Below the pieces are notes generated by a model that did no database searches, was not told the DNA's origin, and saw only the letters and a list, made by a program, of their open reading frames with translations. Below are positions 1 to 7,043 of a stretch of DNA of 30,352 nt, in pieces. Made by a program: the position numbers and the translations under genes. Origin of the DNA: an uncultured Eubacteriales bacterium (GTDB taxonomy: Bacteria > Bacillota > Clostridia > Christensenellales > CAG-138); NCBI GenBank assembly GCA_900543475.1, contig UQRU01000014.1:1-30352 (forward strand). The letters run 5' to 3'. Every line of letters starts with the position of its first letter. Positions within the stretch are counted from its first letter, which is position 1.

Positions 1-105
1 GACCGCATCCCCGGCAGCCGCTTGCTCCTATTCCCCGATCATGGCCACGGCCTCTATGAGGAGGCAAAGGATTTCCTACCCCAGGTGCTGGCCTTCCTGG
101 CCTGA
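1..105 (+). CDS. C-terminal end of an alpha/beta hydrolase (partial)
   Basis: The window opens inside a reading frame that runs 34 codons to a TGA at 103-105. The visible peptide contains RLLLFPDHGHGLYEEA followed by a helix ending VLAFLA. This resembles the last strand, the catalytic-histidine loop (HGHG) and the final helix of alpha/beta hydrolases of the dienelactone hydrolase/serine aminopeptidase type. A good terminator follows 16 nt later, so the gene ends its transcription unit. With only the tail visible, substrate and exact family cannot be given. Confidence 0.6.
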   Translation, partial: DRIPGSRLLLFPDHGHGLYEEAKDFLPQVLAFLA

Positions 106-120
106 CCAAGCCTATACGAT

Positions 121-152
121 CAGCCATCGGCATGTTGCCGGTGGCTGTTTTT
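121..152 (+). terminator. Rho-independent terminator after the hydrolase
   Basis: A 12-bp stem (CAGCCATCGGCA at 121-132 with TGCCGGTGGCTG at 136-147, one G-T pair, 3-nt loop) is followed directly by five T residues. It ends the transcript of the partial hydrolase and insulates the surface-protein gene downstream. Confidence 0.85.
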
Positions 153-199
153 AGTTATGAAATGTAACATTGAGATTGACATTTTAATATAAGCTTATA

Positions 200-221
200 A
201 TTACATAATAAAATATGTAAT
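200..221. promoter_or_regulatory. Perfect 8-bp inverted repeat upstream of the surface-protein gene
   Basis: ATTACATA (200-207) and TATGTAAT (214-221) form a perfect inverted repeat around an A/T spacer, in a very AT-rich leader 35 nt before the start codon at 256. TTGACA (176-181) and TATAAT (196-201) lie just upstream but only 14 nt apart, too close for a normal sigma-A promoter, so the exact promoter is uncertain. The repeat has the size and position of a dimeric repressor or activator site. No regulator can be assigned. Confidence 0.35.
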
Positions 222-255
222 ATAGCATAATTTTGTCAAAGGTGGAGGGAACCTT

Positions 256-1527
256 ATGCGCAATAAACAAAAAATCCTGGCCCTGCTGCTCGCTGTGGCC
301 CTGGTGCTGGCTATGTCGTCTACCGCCCTGGCGGATGACAAAGTATGCAAGATTGGGGATGTGGAATATCCCACGCTGCAAGCGGCGGTGGATACGATTA
401 CTGATGGCACCCAGACGACCATTACCCTGCTGGACGATACGACCGGCGGTGGGGTAATAGTGCCTTCTGGGAAAAATATCATCTTTGACTTGGACGACCA
501 TACCTATACGGTTACCGATCCGCTGGTGGGCTCCCCCGGCACGGTAACCAACGGTTTTCAATTGCTGCGGGATTCTAGTATAAAAATACGAAACGGTAAA
601 ATCGATTCAAAAGAAGAAGGGTTAAAAATTCTAATCCAAAATTACGCAAACCTGACCCTGGAGAACGTTACCTTAGATGGGAGTCAAGCTCAAAATTGTG
701 ACTATGTTTGCAGCAATAATTTCGGAACTGTAAACATCACCGGCAGCACCAGCATTAAGGCAAAAGAAGGCGCAGTTGCCTTTGACGTGTATTATTGGCC
801 TGATGGAGGCTATGATGAGGGCGTCATCGTCAACGTAGACACCACCGGGACTATTAAAGGTAATATCAAATATGGGAGCGACGGATCGGAGAACGGAAAA
901 GCAAACGTCGCGAAACAAGCTAAGCTGTATATCCAAAAAGGCACCTTTACCGGTGAAATATCCACGTCCAATTTAAATACGGATGGTGCCACCGGCATCA
1001 CCATTTCCGGCGGCTACTTCACCAACCCCGATGCCTCAACCATTGAAAACTACCTTGCCCCCGGCTACAAGCTGGTGAACGGGGAGGTGGTTTCCGCTTC
1101 CTCCCACGACGACGGCGACGATGGCAGCATCGGCTATCCGCCCGCCATCCTGTCCCCCACGGGGAACCAGGTGGTAGCGGTCATGGCCAATGGGACCGTC
1201 ACCCTGTCCGTGGATGCCACCGGGGTAGGCTTTGGCGGCTGCCAGTGGTATGTGAACCGGGGAGACGGCCAGGGCTTTGTGCCGGTGGCGGGGGCCACCG
1301 GGGCCAGCCTGACCCTGTATCCCACCTTTGCGGACAACGGCAGCCAGTATTGCTGCCGGGTGATGAACGGCTATGGCTATGTGGATAGCGGCTACTTCAC
1401 CCTTTCCGTGGTAGGCGGCATGGTGCCCAAGACCGGCGACCAGGTAAGCGTTACCCTGTGGGTGTGCCTCATGGCCCTGGGCGTTGCGGGAGCGGCCGCC
1501 GTTCTGGCCCGCCGCCGGAGCAGATAA
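256..1527 (+). CDS. Secreted, cell-wall-anchored surface protein (beta-helix plus Ig-like domain, LPXTG-like tail)
   Basis: The 423-residue protein has a signal peptide (residues 1-26: charged MRNKQK, hydrophobic core, cut after ALA). A segment starting VCKIGDVEYPTLQAAVD with a TITLLDD strand is typical of right-handed beta-helix adhesins of gut Clostridia. Residues about 70-270 continue as short strand-turn repeats. An Ig-like domain follows at about 295-385 (core CQWYV and GSQYCCRV). The C-terminus is a sortase sorting signal: VPKTGD, a hydrophobic stretch, then ARRRSR. VPKTG replaces the canonical LPXTG. ATG 256 has an SD (GGTGGAGGG, 241-249). Codons from about 560 to 970 are clearly AT-richer than both ends, suggesting a mosaic gene. 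Probable role is adhesion or surface interaction; the ligand is unknown and no sortase gene lies in the window. Confidence 0.85.
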   Translation: MRNKQKILALLLAVALVLAMSSTALADDKVCKIGDVEYPTLQAAVDTITDGTQTTITLLDDTTGGGVIVPSGKNIIFDLDDHTYTVTDPLVGSPGTVTNGFQLLRDSSIKIRNGKIDSKEEGLKILIQNYANLTLENVTLDGSQAQNCDYVCSNNFGTVNITGSTSIKAKEGAVAFDVYYWPDGGYDEGVIVNVDTTGTIKGNIKYGSDGSENGKANVAKQAKLYIQKGTFTGEISTSNLNTDGATGITISGGYFTNPDASTIENYLAPGYKLVNGEVVSASSHDDGDDGSIGYPPAILSPTGNQVVAVMANGTVTLSVDATGVGFGGCQWYVNRGDGQGFVPVAGATGASLTLYPTFADNGSQYCCRVMNGYGYVDSGYFTLSVVGGMVPKTGDQVSVTLWVCLMALGVAGAAAVLARRRSR

Positions 1528-1545
1528 GGACAACCCGGCAGTACG

Positions 1546-1574
1546 AGGCCGGCGCATCGAGGGATGCGCCGGCT
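1546..1574. repeat. 29-bp direct repeat, copy 1 (hairpin)
   Basis: This copy spans the sequence from AGGCCGGCGC to GCGCCGGCT and recurs at 1773-1801 with one mismatch (C1553 versus T1780). Each copy folds into an 11-bp stem with a GAGG loop. Copy 1 lacks the T-run found after copy 2, so only copy 2 is a complete terminator. Confidence 0.85.
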
Positions 1575-1578
1575 CAGC

Positions 1579-1769
1579 CTGTCGAAAAACCCCCGGGGGT
1601 TCGGGGGCCGCAGCCCCCGGAGGCTTTGATCGGATTTGGCGACATGCGCGTCAAATCCGCAAAAAGCCTTGCGTAGCAAGGGTTTCCTTGCATAGCTCCC
1701 TGGCCGCGCCGTAGGCGCAAGGGAGCTATGAACACCTCGAAAAAGTGGCGCAAGCCACTTTTTCGACAG
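1579..1769. repeat. MITE-like unit with 11-bp terminal inverted repeats
   Basis: CTGTCGAAAAA at 1579-1589 is the exact reverse complement of TTTTTCGACAG at 1759-1769. The 191-nt unit between these ends has no coding frame and is filled with hairpins. It sits between the two 29-bp direct copies at 1546-1574 and 1773-1801. Terminal inverted repeats, small size, no coding capacity and flanking direct copies resemble a miniature inverted-repeat element or an intergenic repeat family. No transposase or second full copy is in the window, so mobility is not shown; only its right-hand hairpin core recurs, near 18711. Confidence 0.45.
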
Positions 1770-1774
1770 CCAAG

Positions 1775-1807
1775 GCCGGTGCATCGAGGGATGCGCCGGC
1801 TTTTTTT
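1775..1807 (+). terminator. Rho-independent terminator (direct-repeat copy 2)
   Basis: An 11-bp stem (GCCGGTGCATC with GATGCGCCGGC, GAGG loop) is followed by seven T residues. It probably ends the surface-protein transcript, although it lies about 250 nt beyond that gene's stop because of the intervening hairpin unit. Confidence 0.8.
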
Positions 1808-1838
1808 ATTGCAGCTTTTCGACATTTTACAAAAAGGC

Positions 1839-1867
1839 TAGACAAATGGCGCGCTGTGTGCTAATAT
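1839..1867 (+). promoter_or_regulatory. Candidate sigma-A promoter for the glycosyltransferase operon
   Basis: TAGACA (1839-1844) and TAATAT (1862-1867) are 17 nt apart. The -35 box matches the consensus in five of six positions; the -10 box is weaker. Transcription from here would give a leader of about 225 nt before the ATG at 2099. Confidence 0.35.
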
Positions 1868-2098
1868 TAATCGGTTTTCCCAAAGGGTATGTAGATGCAT
1901 TTTGGGCAGGCTTCCCCTTACGGTAGATCTCTATGGGGAGCAGGCTGTGGCATGAAGTCAAATTATAGTAAAAAAGTGGGATTTTTCATGTTTTTTTCAT
2001 TTTTCTAATATATACTATGTCCCGTTGGGGTAAGGAACCCCATCCGCCCCCTGGTATAAGCGCCTGCAACCAATTTAAGTATACGAAGGAATACGACT

Positions 2099-3115
2099 AT
2101 GATCGCATTGATACCTGCCTATGAACCGGATGAAAAGCTCTTGCCCCTGGTAGACGCTCTGCTTTCGCGGGCGTATACGGTGGTGGTGGTGGACGATGGC
2201 AGTTCCCCGGCGGCCCAGCCGATATTTGCCCAGCTTCCCGCGGCGGCGATCCTGCTGCGGCATCCGGAAAACCGAGGGAAGGGCCGGGCCATCAAGACGG
2301 GCTGCGAATATATCGCCGCCCATTTTCCGCCCCAGGAGGGGGTGGTCACCGTGGATGCAGACGGCCAACACCTGCCGGCAGACATCGACGCGGTATGCCG
2401 TGCCTGGCGGCAAAATCCTGAAGCCTTGGTGCTGGGTTCCCGCCGGTTCACCGGCAAAGTGCCCTTGCGCAGCCGCTTTGGCAACGCGGTCACCCGCTTT
2501 ATCTTCCGGGTGGCCACCGGGGTGGCGGTGTACGATACCCAGACGGGGTTGCGGGCCTTTGCCGTATCCCGCATCCCCATGATGCTGGAAATGCAAGGGG
2601 AACGCTACGAGTATGAGATCAACGTACTCCTGTATGCCACCCGCCGTAAGATCCCCATCCAGGAGGTGGAGATCGCCACGGTATATTTGGATGGGAACCA
2701 GACTTCCCACTTTAACCCCTTGCGGGACGCCTGGCGGATCTATAAGATGATCCTCCTATTCGCCGCCTCTTCCCTGCTGGCCGCCGGGGTGGATTATGGG
2801 CTGGTGCTGCTGTTCTCCTACCTGTTCCGGAATGGGCCCCATCGGCTCTTATATAGCGTGGTGCTGGCCCGGGTGCTCAGCTCGGTGCTCAACTACTGTT
2901 TGAACCGGGAAGTGGTGTTTGAGGATTGCTCCAAAAGAAGCGTCCTGCGGTATTATCTTGTAGCCGCCGGGATCTTAGCTGCCAATTACGGCCTGCTGGC
3001 CTTGCTGGAAAGCTGGATGCCTCTGGCCATTGCCAAGCTCATCGTGGAGGCGGTGCTATATCCGGCCAGCTTCCTTTTGCAGCGAAAATACGTGTTTACA
3101 GCGCAGGTGGGTTAA
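2099..3115 (+). CDS. GT2 glycosyltransferase fused to a GtrA-like membrane domain
   Basis: The 338-residue protein has an N-terminal GT-A domain (about 1-213) of the dolichyl-phosphate mannosyltransferase type: IPAY near the start, VVVVDDGSS (28-36), NRGKGRAI (58-65), the metal-binding DAD motif (86-88, DADGQH), then GSRRF and DTQTGLRAF. The C-terminus (about 214-338) is a GtrA-like domain with four hydrophobic segments. Such proteins move a sugar from a nucleotide sugar to undecaprenyl phosphate and help flip it for decoration of teichoic acids, glycans or lipids. ATG 2099 has an SD (AAGGA, 2086-2090). It is first in an operon with two membrane proteins. Donor sugar is unknown. Confidence 0.88.
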   Translation: MIALIPAYEPDEKLLPLVDALLSRAYTVVVVDDGSSPAAQPIFAQLPAAAILLRHPENRGKGRAIKTGCEYIAAHFPPQEGVVTVDADGQHLPADIDAVCRAWRQNPEALVLGSRRFTGKVPLRSRFGNAVTRFIFRVATGVAVYDTQTGLRAFAVSRIPMMLEMQGERYEYEINVLLYATRRKIPIQEVEIATVYLDGNQTSHFNPLRDAWRIYKMILLFAASSLLAAGVDYGLVLLFSYLFRNGPHRLLYSVVLARVLSSVLNYCLNREVVFEDCSKRSVLRYYLVAAGILAANYGLLALLESWMPLAIAKLIVEAVLYPASFLLQRKYVFTAQVG

Positions 3116-3116
3116 T

Positions 3117-4130
3117 ATGCGGAAAAAACGAAACGAAAAACGAAACCGGTTGCTCCGGATATTCGCACTGGACGCGGTGGCATTGGGGATATGCCTGGTG
3201 GTATTCGCCTATTTCCATCACGTGCGCACGCCCGCCCTGCACCCCACGGCCCTGCCGGTAACCACCCCGCAAGCCACCCCGTCGCCTACTCCCGCCCCCT
3301 CTGCGGAGCCGGACGCCCCTACGCCGTCCCCCACACCCAGCGGCCTGCTGGGGGGCAAGTACGCGGAGAAGTTCTCCCAGGACGGGGTGGTGCAGACCGA
3401 GACGGAATACCGCAGCGAAAACCTGGCCATTGAGCTGCGGACGGAGTATCAATACGAAAGCGTGATCCATGTGGCGGAGATCTATATGCAGGATCTGTCC
3501 TGCTTCCGCACCGGGGTATACGATCAATATGGGGACGAGCGGCTGCGCACCCTGGAGATGGGGGAGGAGGCCGGGGCCATCCTGGCCCTGTCCGGGGATT
3601 ACTTTACCGCCCACTTGAACCATGCCATGTATATTGTGCGCAATGGTTTGGTGTATTCCGATAAGCAGCCGGAAAGCGGCTATGATACCTGCGTGCTGTA
3701 TTTCGATGGGACCATGGAAACCATCCCTGCGGACCAGTTTGATAAGGACGCTGTGCTCAAGCGGGGTCTGTATCAAAGCTGGTGCTTCGGCCCGGGCCTG
3801 CTTACTGCCGCCGGGGAACCGATGGAGGATTTCCACTCCTCGGTGAAGCAGGAAAACCCCCGCAGCGCCATCGGGTACTTTGAGCCGGGCCATTATTGCT
3901 TCGTGATGGTGGAGGGCCGCAACGGGAATTCCAGGGGCATGACCCTGGCCCAGCTTTCGGCGTTTTTCGCATCCCTGGGCTGCCGGGCCGCCTATAACCT
4001 GGACGGGGGCAAGACCGCGGAAATGGCCTTTGGCGGCCAGCTGGTGAACCCCCGGCTGGGCGACGGCCGGGCCGTTAGCGATATCCTCTATATCTACGAT
4101 CCCGAAAACCAGGAGATGGACCCAGCATGA
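3117..4130 (+). CDS. Membrane-anchored phosphodiester glycosidase family protein (NAGPA/DUF2233-like)
   Basis: The 337-residue protein has a basic N-terminus, one membrane segment (about 15-35), a Pro/Thr/Ser-rich linker (about 40-80) and an extracellular domain. That domain carries the hallmarks of the NAGPA (N-acetylglucosamine-1-phosphodiester glycosidase) family: ALSGDYF, an IVRNG strand, SAIGYF (the family's R-x-A-I-G) and NLDGG near the end. Members hydrolyse sugar phosphodiesters or act on exopolysaccharide; the substrate here is unknown. ATG 3117 lies one base after the previous stop, so the two are translationally coupled, and the stop overlaps the next start. Together the pair suggests attachment and trimming of a cell-envelope sugar. 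Confidence 0.82.
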   Translation: MRKKRNEKRNRLLRIFALDAVALGICLVVFAYFHHVRTPALHPTALPVTTPQATPSPTPAPSAEPDAPTPSPTPSGLLGGKYAEKFSQDGVVQTETEYRSENLAIELRTEYQYESVIHVAEIYMQDLSCFRTGVYDQYGDERLRTLEMGEEAGAILALSGDYFTAHLNHAMYIVRNGLVYSDKQPESGYDTCVLYFDGTMETIPADQFDKDAVLKRGLYQSWCFGPGLLTAAGEPMEDFHSSVKQENPRSAIGYFEPGHYCFVMVEGRNGNSRGMTLAQLSAFFASLGCRAAYNLDGGKTAEMAFGGQLVNPRLGDGRAVSDILYIYDPENQEMDPA

Positions 4131-4363
4131 AAAAGATAATACGCCTCTTGCCCCATGCCACGTTGATTCTGTCCTTGATGGTGCTGACCTTTTTCGTCAT
4201 AGACCGGTTCAACGAGTATATGGCCTTTATGAGCAGCGAGATCAGCAAATGGGTCATCGCCGGCCTGGCCCTGTGCGCCCTGCTGAGCGCCATCCGCCTC
4301 ATCCTGGCGGACCAGGCGGAGCCCCGCCCCAGGAAGCCCCATCCTTCCGAGCGGGAGGATTGA
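4127..4363 (+). CDS. Small two-segment membrane protein of unknown function
   Basis: The 78-residue protein starts at an ATG that overlaps the upstream stop (ATGA at 4127-4130). It has two hydrophobic segments (about 9-25 and 42-60) and a basic/proline-rich tail, PRPRKPHPSERED. No family is recognised. Tight coupling to the glycosidase-like gene and the terminator 40 nt downstream make it the last gene of the envelope-sugar operon. A small accessory subunit is a plausible but unproven role. Confidence 0.65.
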   Translation: MKKIIRLLPHATLILSLMVLTFFVIDRFNEYMAFMSSEISKWVIAGLALCALLSAIRLILADQAEPRPRKPHPSERED

Positions 4364-4404
4364 ACCCGCCGGAAGGCCGTTGCTTCCGCCCCTGCCGTAT
4401 GGCT

Positions 4405-4456
4405 GCCCCGTTGCCGGCGCGCGCTTGCGTTTCGCCGGCGGCGGGGCGGTTTTTTT
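4405..4456 (+). terminator. Rho-independent terminator of the glycosyltransferase operon
   Basis: A stem of about 15 bp with two G-T pairs (GCCCCGTTGCCGGCG with CGCCGGCGGCGGGGC) is followed by seven T residues at 4450-4456. It separates the envelope operon from the PerR-like promoter immediately after it. Confidence 0.85.
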
Positions 4457-4458
4457 GC

Positions 4459-4486
4459 TTGACTTTTCCCGGTCGCAGGGTATAAT
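4459..4486 (+). promoter_or_regulatory. Sigma-A promoter of the PerR-rubrerythrin operon
   Basis: TTGACT (4459-4464) and a perfect TATAAT (4481-4486) are 16 nt apart, directly before the palindromic operator at 4490-4506. A start site about 7 nt after the -10 box falls inside that operator. Confidence 0.75.
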
Positions 4487-4489
4487 TTG

Positions 4490-4506
4490 ATTAGAATTAT
4501 TCTAAT
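4490..4506. promoter_or_regulatory. PerR/Fur-type operator
   Basis: ATTAGAAT-T-ATTCTAAT is a perfect 8-1-8 palindrome with the size and A/T pattern of PerR boxes (family consensus TTATAATNATTATAA). It overlaps the expected transcription start of the gene for a Fur-family repressor, the classical layout for negative autoregulation. Binding would also control the two rubredoxin/rubrerythrin genes in the same operon. Confidence 0.75.
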
Positions 4507-4522
4507 TACTGAGGAGGGCAAT

Positions 4523-4954
4523 ATGACGAAATATGCCCAGAAGATCTGCCAGATCATCTCCTCTTCCCGCCAGCACATGACGGCGGAGCAAATCTTTGAC
4601 GCGCTGCGGCAGGCCTATCCTACCGTTGCTCTGGCCACCGTTTATAACAACCTAAATAAGCTTTGGCGGGACGGGCGCATCCGCAAGGTCTCCTTGGCGG
4701 GGATGCCGGACCGTTATGACCGGGTGGACAGGCACGATCACCTGGTATGCCGGGAATGCGGCAGGCTGGTGGATATTCAGCTGACGGATCTGACCCAGGC
4801 TTTGCAAGCGCAGGTGAAGGTACCGATCCTGTGCTACGATTTGAAGCTGATGTACATTTGTGAGGATTGTCGAAAGAAGATGGAGGGGAAGAAACGAATG
4901 CAAACAGGGGGGTTAGGCCTTCCAGGCGGAAGCTTTAACAGCAAATACATTTGA
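4523..4954 (+). CDS. perR: Fur-family peroxide-responsive repressor, PerR-like
   Basis: The 143-residue protein has an N-terminal winged helix (about 1-80, including [11 protein letters not shown] and the recognition region [10 protein letters not shown]). Its metal-binding dimer domain contains [11 protein letters not shown] and CEDCRKK. The two CxxC pairs match the structural zinc site and the HDH cluster matches the regulatory metal site. PerR uses Fe/Mn-dependent histidine oxidation to sense peroxide. Regulatory identity is inferred from the operator at 4490-4506 and the co-transcribed rubrerythrin genes; Fur or Zur function cannot be excluded. ATG 4523 is chosen over an in-frame ATT-rich upstream extension because it follows a GAGGAGGG SD and leaves the operator outside the gene. 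The tail after CRKKMEG is unusually long. Confidence 0.87.
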   Translation: MTKYAQKICQIISSSRQHMTAEQIFDALRQAYPTVALATVYNNLNKLWRDGRIRKVSLAGMPDRYDRVDRHDHLVCRECGRLVDIQLTDLTQALQAQVKVPILCYDLKLMYICEDCRKKMEGKKRMQTGGLGLPGGSFNSKYI

Positions 4955-4968
4955 AGGGAGGAAAAAAA

Positions 4969-5610
4969 GTGAGCAAATGGATCTGTAGCATTTGCGGTTA
5001 TGTTTACGATGAGGCAAAGGAAGGGAAAGCCTTTACGGATCTACCGGACACCTGGGTATGCCCATGGTGCGGGGCGCCAAAGTCAGCTTTTGTGCCGGAG
5101 AAGCAGGAGGCGGCGCCAAAGGCGCCGGTGGCGCCGGTGGAGTTGGACGGGGATATGGTCAAGCTGTCTGCCGGGGAGCTGAGCGCCCTATGTTCCAACC
5201 TGGCCCGGGGCTGCGAAAAGCAGTATCAGGAGCCGGAAGCAGCCCTGTTTAAAGAGCTGGCGGATTTCTTTGCCGCCGCCACGCCCTTGGAGCCGGGGGC
5301 GGAGCTAGGCCGGCTGGCAGAGCTATTCCAGGAGGACCTAACGGCGGGATACCCGGCCCTGCGGGCGGCGGCCCAAGCGGCAGAGGACCGGGGGACCCTG
5401 CGGATCTGCGTATGGGGGGAAAAGGTGACCAACATCCTGTACGCCTTGGCCCAGCGCTACCAAAAGGAAGGGGAAGCCTTCCTGGCCAACACCCAGGTGT
5501 GGGTATGCACGGTGTGCGGCTTCGTGTATGTGGGAGACGCGGCGCCGGCCCTGTGCCCGGTGTGCAAGGTTCCCGCGTGGAAGTTCGAAAAAATCGAAGG
5601 GAGGGGTTGA
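4969..5610 (+). CDS. Double-rubredoxin protein with a helical middle domain
   Basis: The 213-residue protein begins with a complete rubredoxin domain (C6-x2-C9 and C31-x2-C34, including CGYVYD and DTWVCPWCG). A helical region (about 55-170) follows, and it ends with a second, shorter rubredoxin-like knuckle (C180-x2-C183 and C196-x2-C199). The middle resembles a four-helix bundle in length but lacks the E-x-x-H pair of rubrerythrin, so it is probably not a standard diiron site. A likely role is electron transfer to the neighbouring rubrerythrin during peroxide reduction. GTG 4969 is preferred to TTG 4951 because AAGGGAGG (4955-4961) sits at the right distance. It follows the PerR-like gene by 14 nt. 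Confidence 0.85.
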   Translation: MSKWICSICGYVYDEAKEGKAFTDLPDTWVCPWCGAPKSAFVPEKQEAAPKAPVAPVELDGDMVKLSAGELSALCSNLARGCEKQYQEPEAALFKELADFFAAATPLEPGAELGRLAELFQEDLTAGYPALRAAAQAAEDRGTLRICVWGEKVTNILYALAQRYQKEGEAFLANTQVWVCTVCGFVYVGDAAPALCPVCKVPAWKFEKIEGRG

Positions 5611-5613
5611 TAT

Positions 5614-6798
5614 ATGAAACGGATCGCTGTGCGGAATTTACGCCTGTGCACCAAGGATTGCCTGTGCCTATATGTTTGCCCCACCGGGGCTTCGGATACG
5701 GAGAACAGCATCATCGATGTGAACAAATGCATTGGCTGCGGGGTGTGCGCCGATGCCTGCCCCAGCGGCGCCATTTCCATGGTACCGGTGGAATACCCGC
5801 CCCAACAGGTAAAGGAAGCGGCGGTGGTGGCCCAGGCCAACGCCCTGGCTAAGAGCAAGACCGCCCAGGAGAGCATGGCCAAGCAGCTGCAAGAGAAGGC
5901 CGGCAGCGACGGGCTGTACCGGCTGATGGGGGCCATGGCCAAGTCCGTGCGCCTGGTCCATGAGGACCTGCTTCGGGAGGCGGGCTATATGCTGCCCCAG
6001 AGCAAAAACACCCACGACCTGCTGGAGAGCTGGGTGCAAAACCCCCCGTCGCCCCAGTTCCCGGTGGCGGCGGCCAAGGCCCTGCTGGAGCGGGTCCCCT
6101 GCAACGATAAACCGCAAAAAGCAGCAAAACCCGCCCTGCGCAAATGGAAATGCAAGGTGTGCGGCTATGTGCACGAGGGGGAGAGCCTGCCTGCGGACTT
6201 TACCTGCCCGGTATGCAAGCAGCCTGCTTCCGCCTTTGAGGAGATAACGGAACCCGCCCCCGCCAACCGGTATGCGGGTACCCAGACGGAAAAGAACCTG
6301 GAAGCGGCCTTTGCAGGGGAATCCCAAGCCAGGAACAAGTATACCTATTTTTCCGCCATCGCCAAGCAGGAAGGCTATGAGCAGATCGCAGAGCTGTTCC
6401 AAAAGACCGCGGAAAACGAACGGGAGCACGCTAAGCTTTGGTTCCAGGAGCTTGGCGGGCTGGGGGATACCGCCCAGAACCTGCTCCACGCTGCGGAAGG
6501 GGAAAACTACGAGTGGACGGACATGTACGACGGCTTCGCCAAGACCGCGGAAGGGGAGGGCTTCCCGGAATTGGCCGCCAAATTCCGGATGGTGGCCGCC
6601 ATTGAAAAGCACCATGAGGAGCGCTACCGGGCCCTGCTCCATAACGTGGAGACCGCCCAGGTCTTTGCCAAGAGCCAGGTGAAGGTGTGGGAGTGCCGCA
6701 ATTGCGGCCACATGGTGGTGGGGGTCAGCGCCCCGGCGGTTTGCCCTACCTGCGCCCATCCCCAGAGCTTTTTTGAGATCCATAGCGAGAACTATTGA
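5614..6798 (+). CDS. Ferredoxin-rubredoxin-rubrerythrin fusion (peroxide reductase)
   Basis: The 394-residue fusion has four parts. (a) A two-cluster ferredoxin-like domain: C39-x2-C42-x2-C45-x3-C49-P is canonical, while C12, C16, C18, C22 have unusual spacing. (b) A helical linker (about 60-170). (c) A rubredoxin-like domain (C180, C183, C198, C201). (d) A rubrerythrin diiron domain (about 220-350) with GES at 235-237, E269-x-x-H272, an EGE cluster near 313-315 and E331-x-x-H334, ending in a second rubredoxin knuckle (C361, C364, C377, C380). Rubrerythrins reduce hydrogen peroxide in anaerobes; the fused ferredoxin and rubredoxin would bring electrons in cis. It lies 3 nt after the double-rubredoxin gene, under the same PerR-like control. 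ATG 5614 follows GGGAGGGG. Confidence 0.9.
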   Translation: MKRIAVRNLRLCTKDCLCLYVCPTGASDTENSIIDVNKCIGCGVCADACPSGAISMVPVEYPPQQVKEAAVVAQANALAKSKTAQESMAKQLQEKAGSDGLYRLMGAMAKSVRLVHEDLLREAGYMLPQSKNTHDLLESWVQNPPSPQFPVAAAKALLERVPCNDKPQKAAKPALRKWKCKVCGYVHEGESLPADFTCPVCKQPASAFEEITEPAPANRYAGTQTEKNLEAAFAGESQARNKYTYFSAIAKQEGYEQIAELFQKTAENEREHAKLWFQELGGLGDTAQNLLHAAEGENYEWTDMYDGFAKTAEGEGFPELAAKFRMVAAIEKHHEERYRALLHNVETAQVFAKSQVKVWECRNCGHMVVGVSAPAVCPTCAHPQSFFEIHSENY

Positions 6799-6829
6799 TC
6801 CGACTTATCCCCCAATCCGGGATGCCGGG

Positions 6830-6862
6830 CGCGCCGCAACGATGTTGCGGCGCGGTTTTTTT
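6830..6862 (+). terminator. Rho-independent terminator of the PerR-rubrerythrin operon
   Basis: A perfect 11-bp stem (CGCGCCGCAAC with GTTGCGGCGCG, loop GAT) is followed by G and seven T residues. The rest of the 283-nt gap up to 7081 holds a GC palindrome near 6890-6920 and the next gene's promoter region. Confidence 0.92.
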
Positions 6863-6988
6863 GCCTGGAATCAGCCATTTTTGGCGGAAACCGGCCCGGG
6901 GGCCGGCCCCGGGATCTCCGGGGAAATAGGTCAAAGGAAATAGAATAGTAGATACACTTAAATCTTCCAAAATATAGCTGAAATGATA

Positions 6989-7017
6989 TTGACATCCCCA
7001 AGGGTGGATGCTATCAT
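6989..7017 (+). promoter_or_regulatory. Sigma-A promoter of the ROK repressor and sugar locus
   Basis: A perfect TTGACA (6989-6994) and TATCAT (7012-7017, five of six) are 17 nt apart. This is the best promoter in the window by eye and lies 64 nt before the repressor start codon. Confidence 0.8.
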
Positions 7018-7024
7018 AGGGCTA

Positions 7025-7043
7025 TAAAAATAAATCATTTTTA
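7025..7043. promoter_or_regulatory. Candidate operator for the ROK repressor
   Basis: TAAAAAT (7025-7031) and ATTTTTA (7037-7043) form a perfect 7-bp inverted repeat with a 5-nt spacer. It starts 7 nt after the -10 box and so covers the expected start site. NagC/XylR-type repressors bind A/T-rich palindromes of this kind, so autoregulation is likely. No second copy was found upstream of the transporter genes. Confidence 0.45.

Larger units (their letters stand above)
1528..2098. other. 571-nt non-coding interval with hairpin array, terminator and leader
   Basis: No convincing coding frame is present. The first half (1546-1807) is almost wholly self-complementary: hairpins at 1548-1573, 1602-1619, 1631-1659, 1667-1681, 1691-1730 (perfect 11-bp stem), 1738-1765 (perfect 12-bp stem, GCAA loop) and 1775-1807 (terminator). 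The second half is AT-rich and holds a promoter candidate at 1839-1867 and a leader of over 200 nt with small hairpins, including TGGGGT/ACCCCA at 2026-2042. No known riboswitch class could be matched to the leader. Confidence 0.75.

Noticed and set aside
176..201. TTGACA and TATAAT as the surface-protein promoter
   Set aside because: The boxes are only 14 nt apart, outside the normal 16-18 range, so it is not listed as a promoter.
5668..6783. Minus-strand open frame (371 codons) opposite the rubrerythrin fusion
   Set aside because: Gly/Leu/His-rich shadow of a gene with unmistakable Cys and diiron motifs; no SD.
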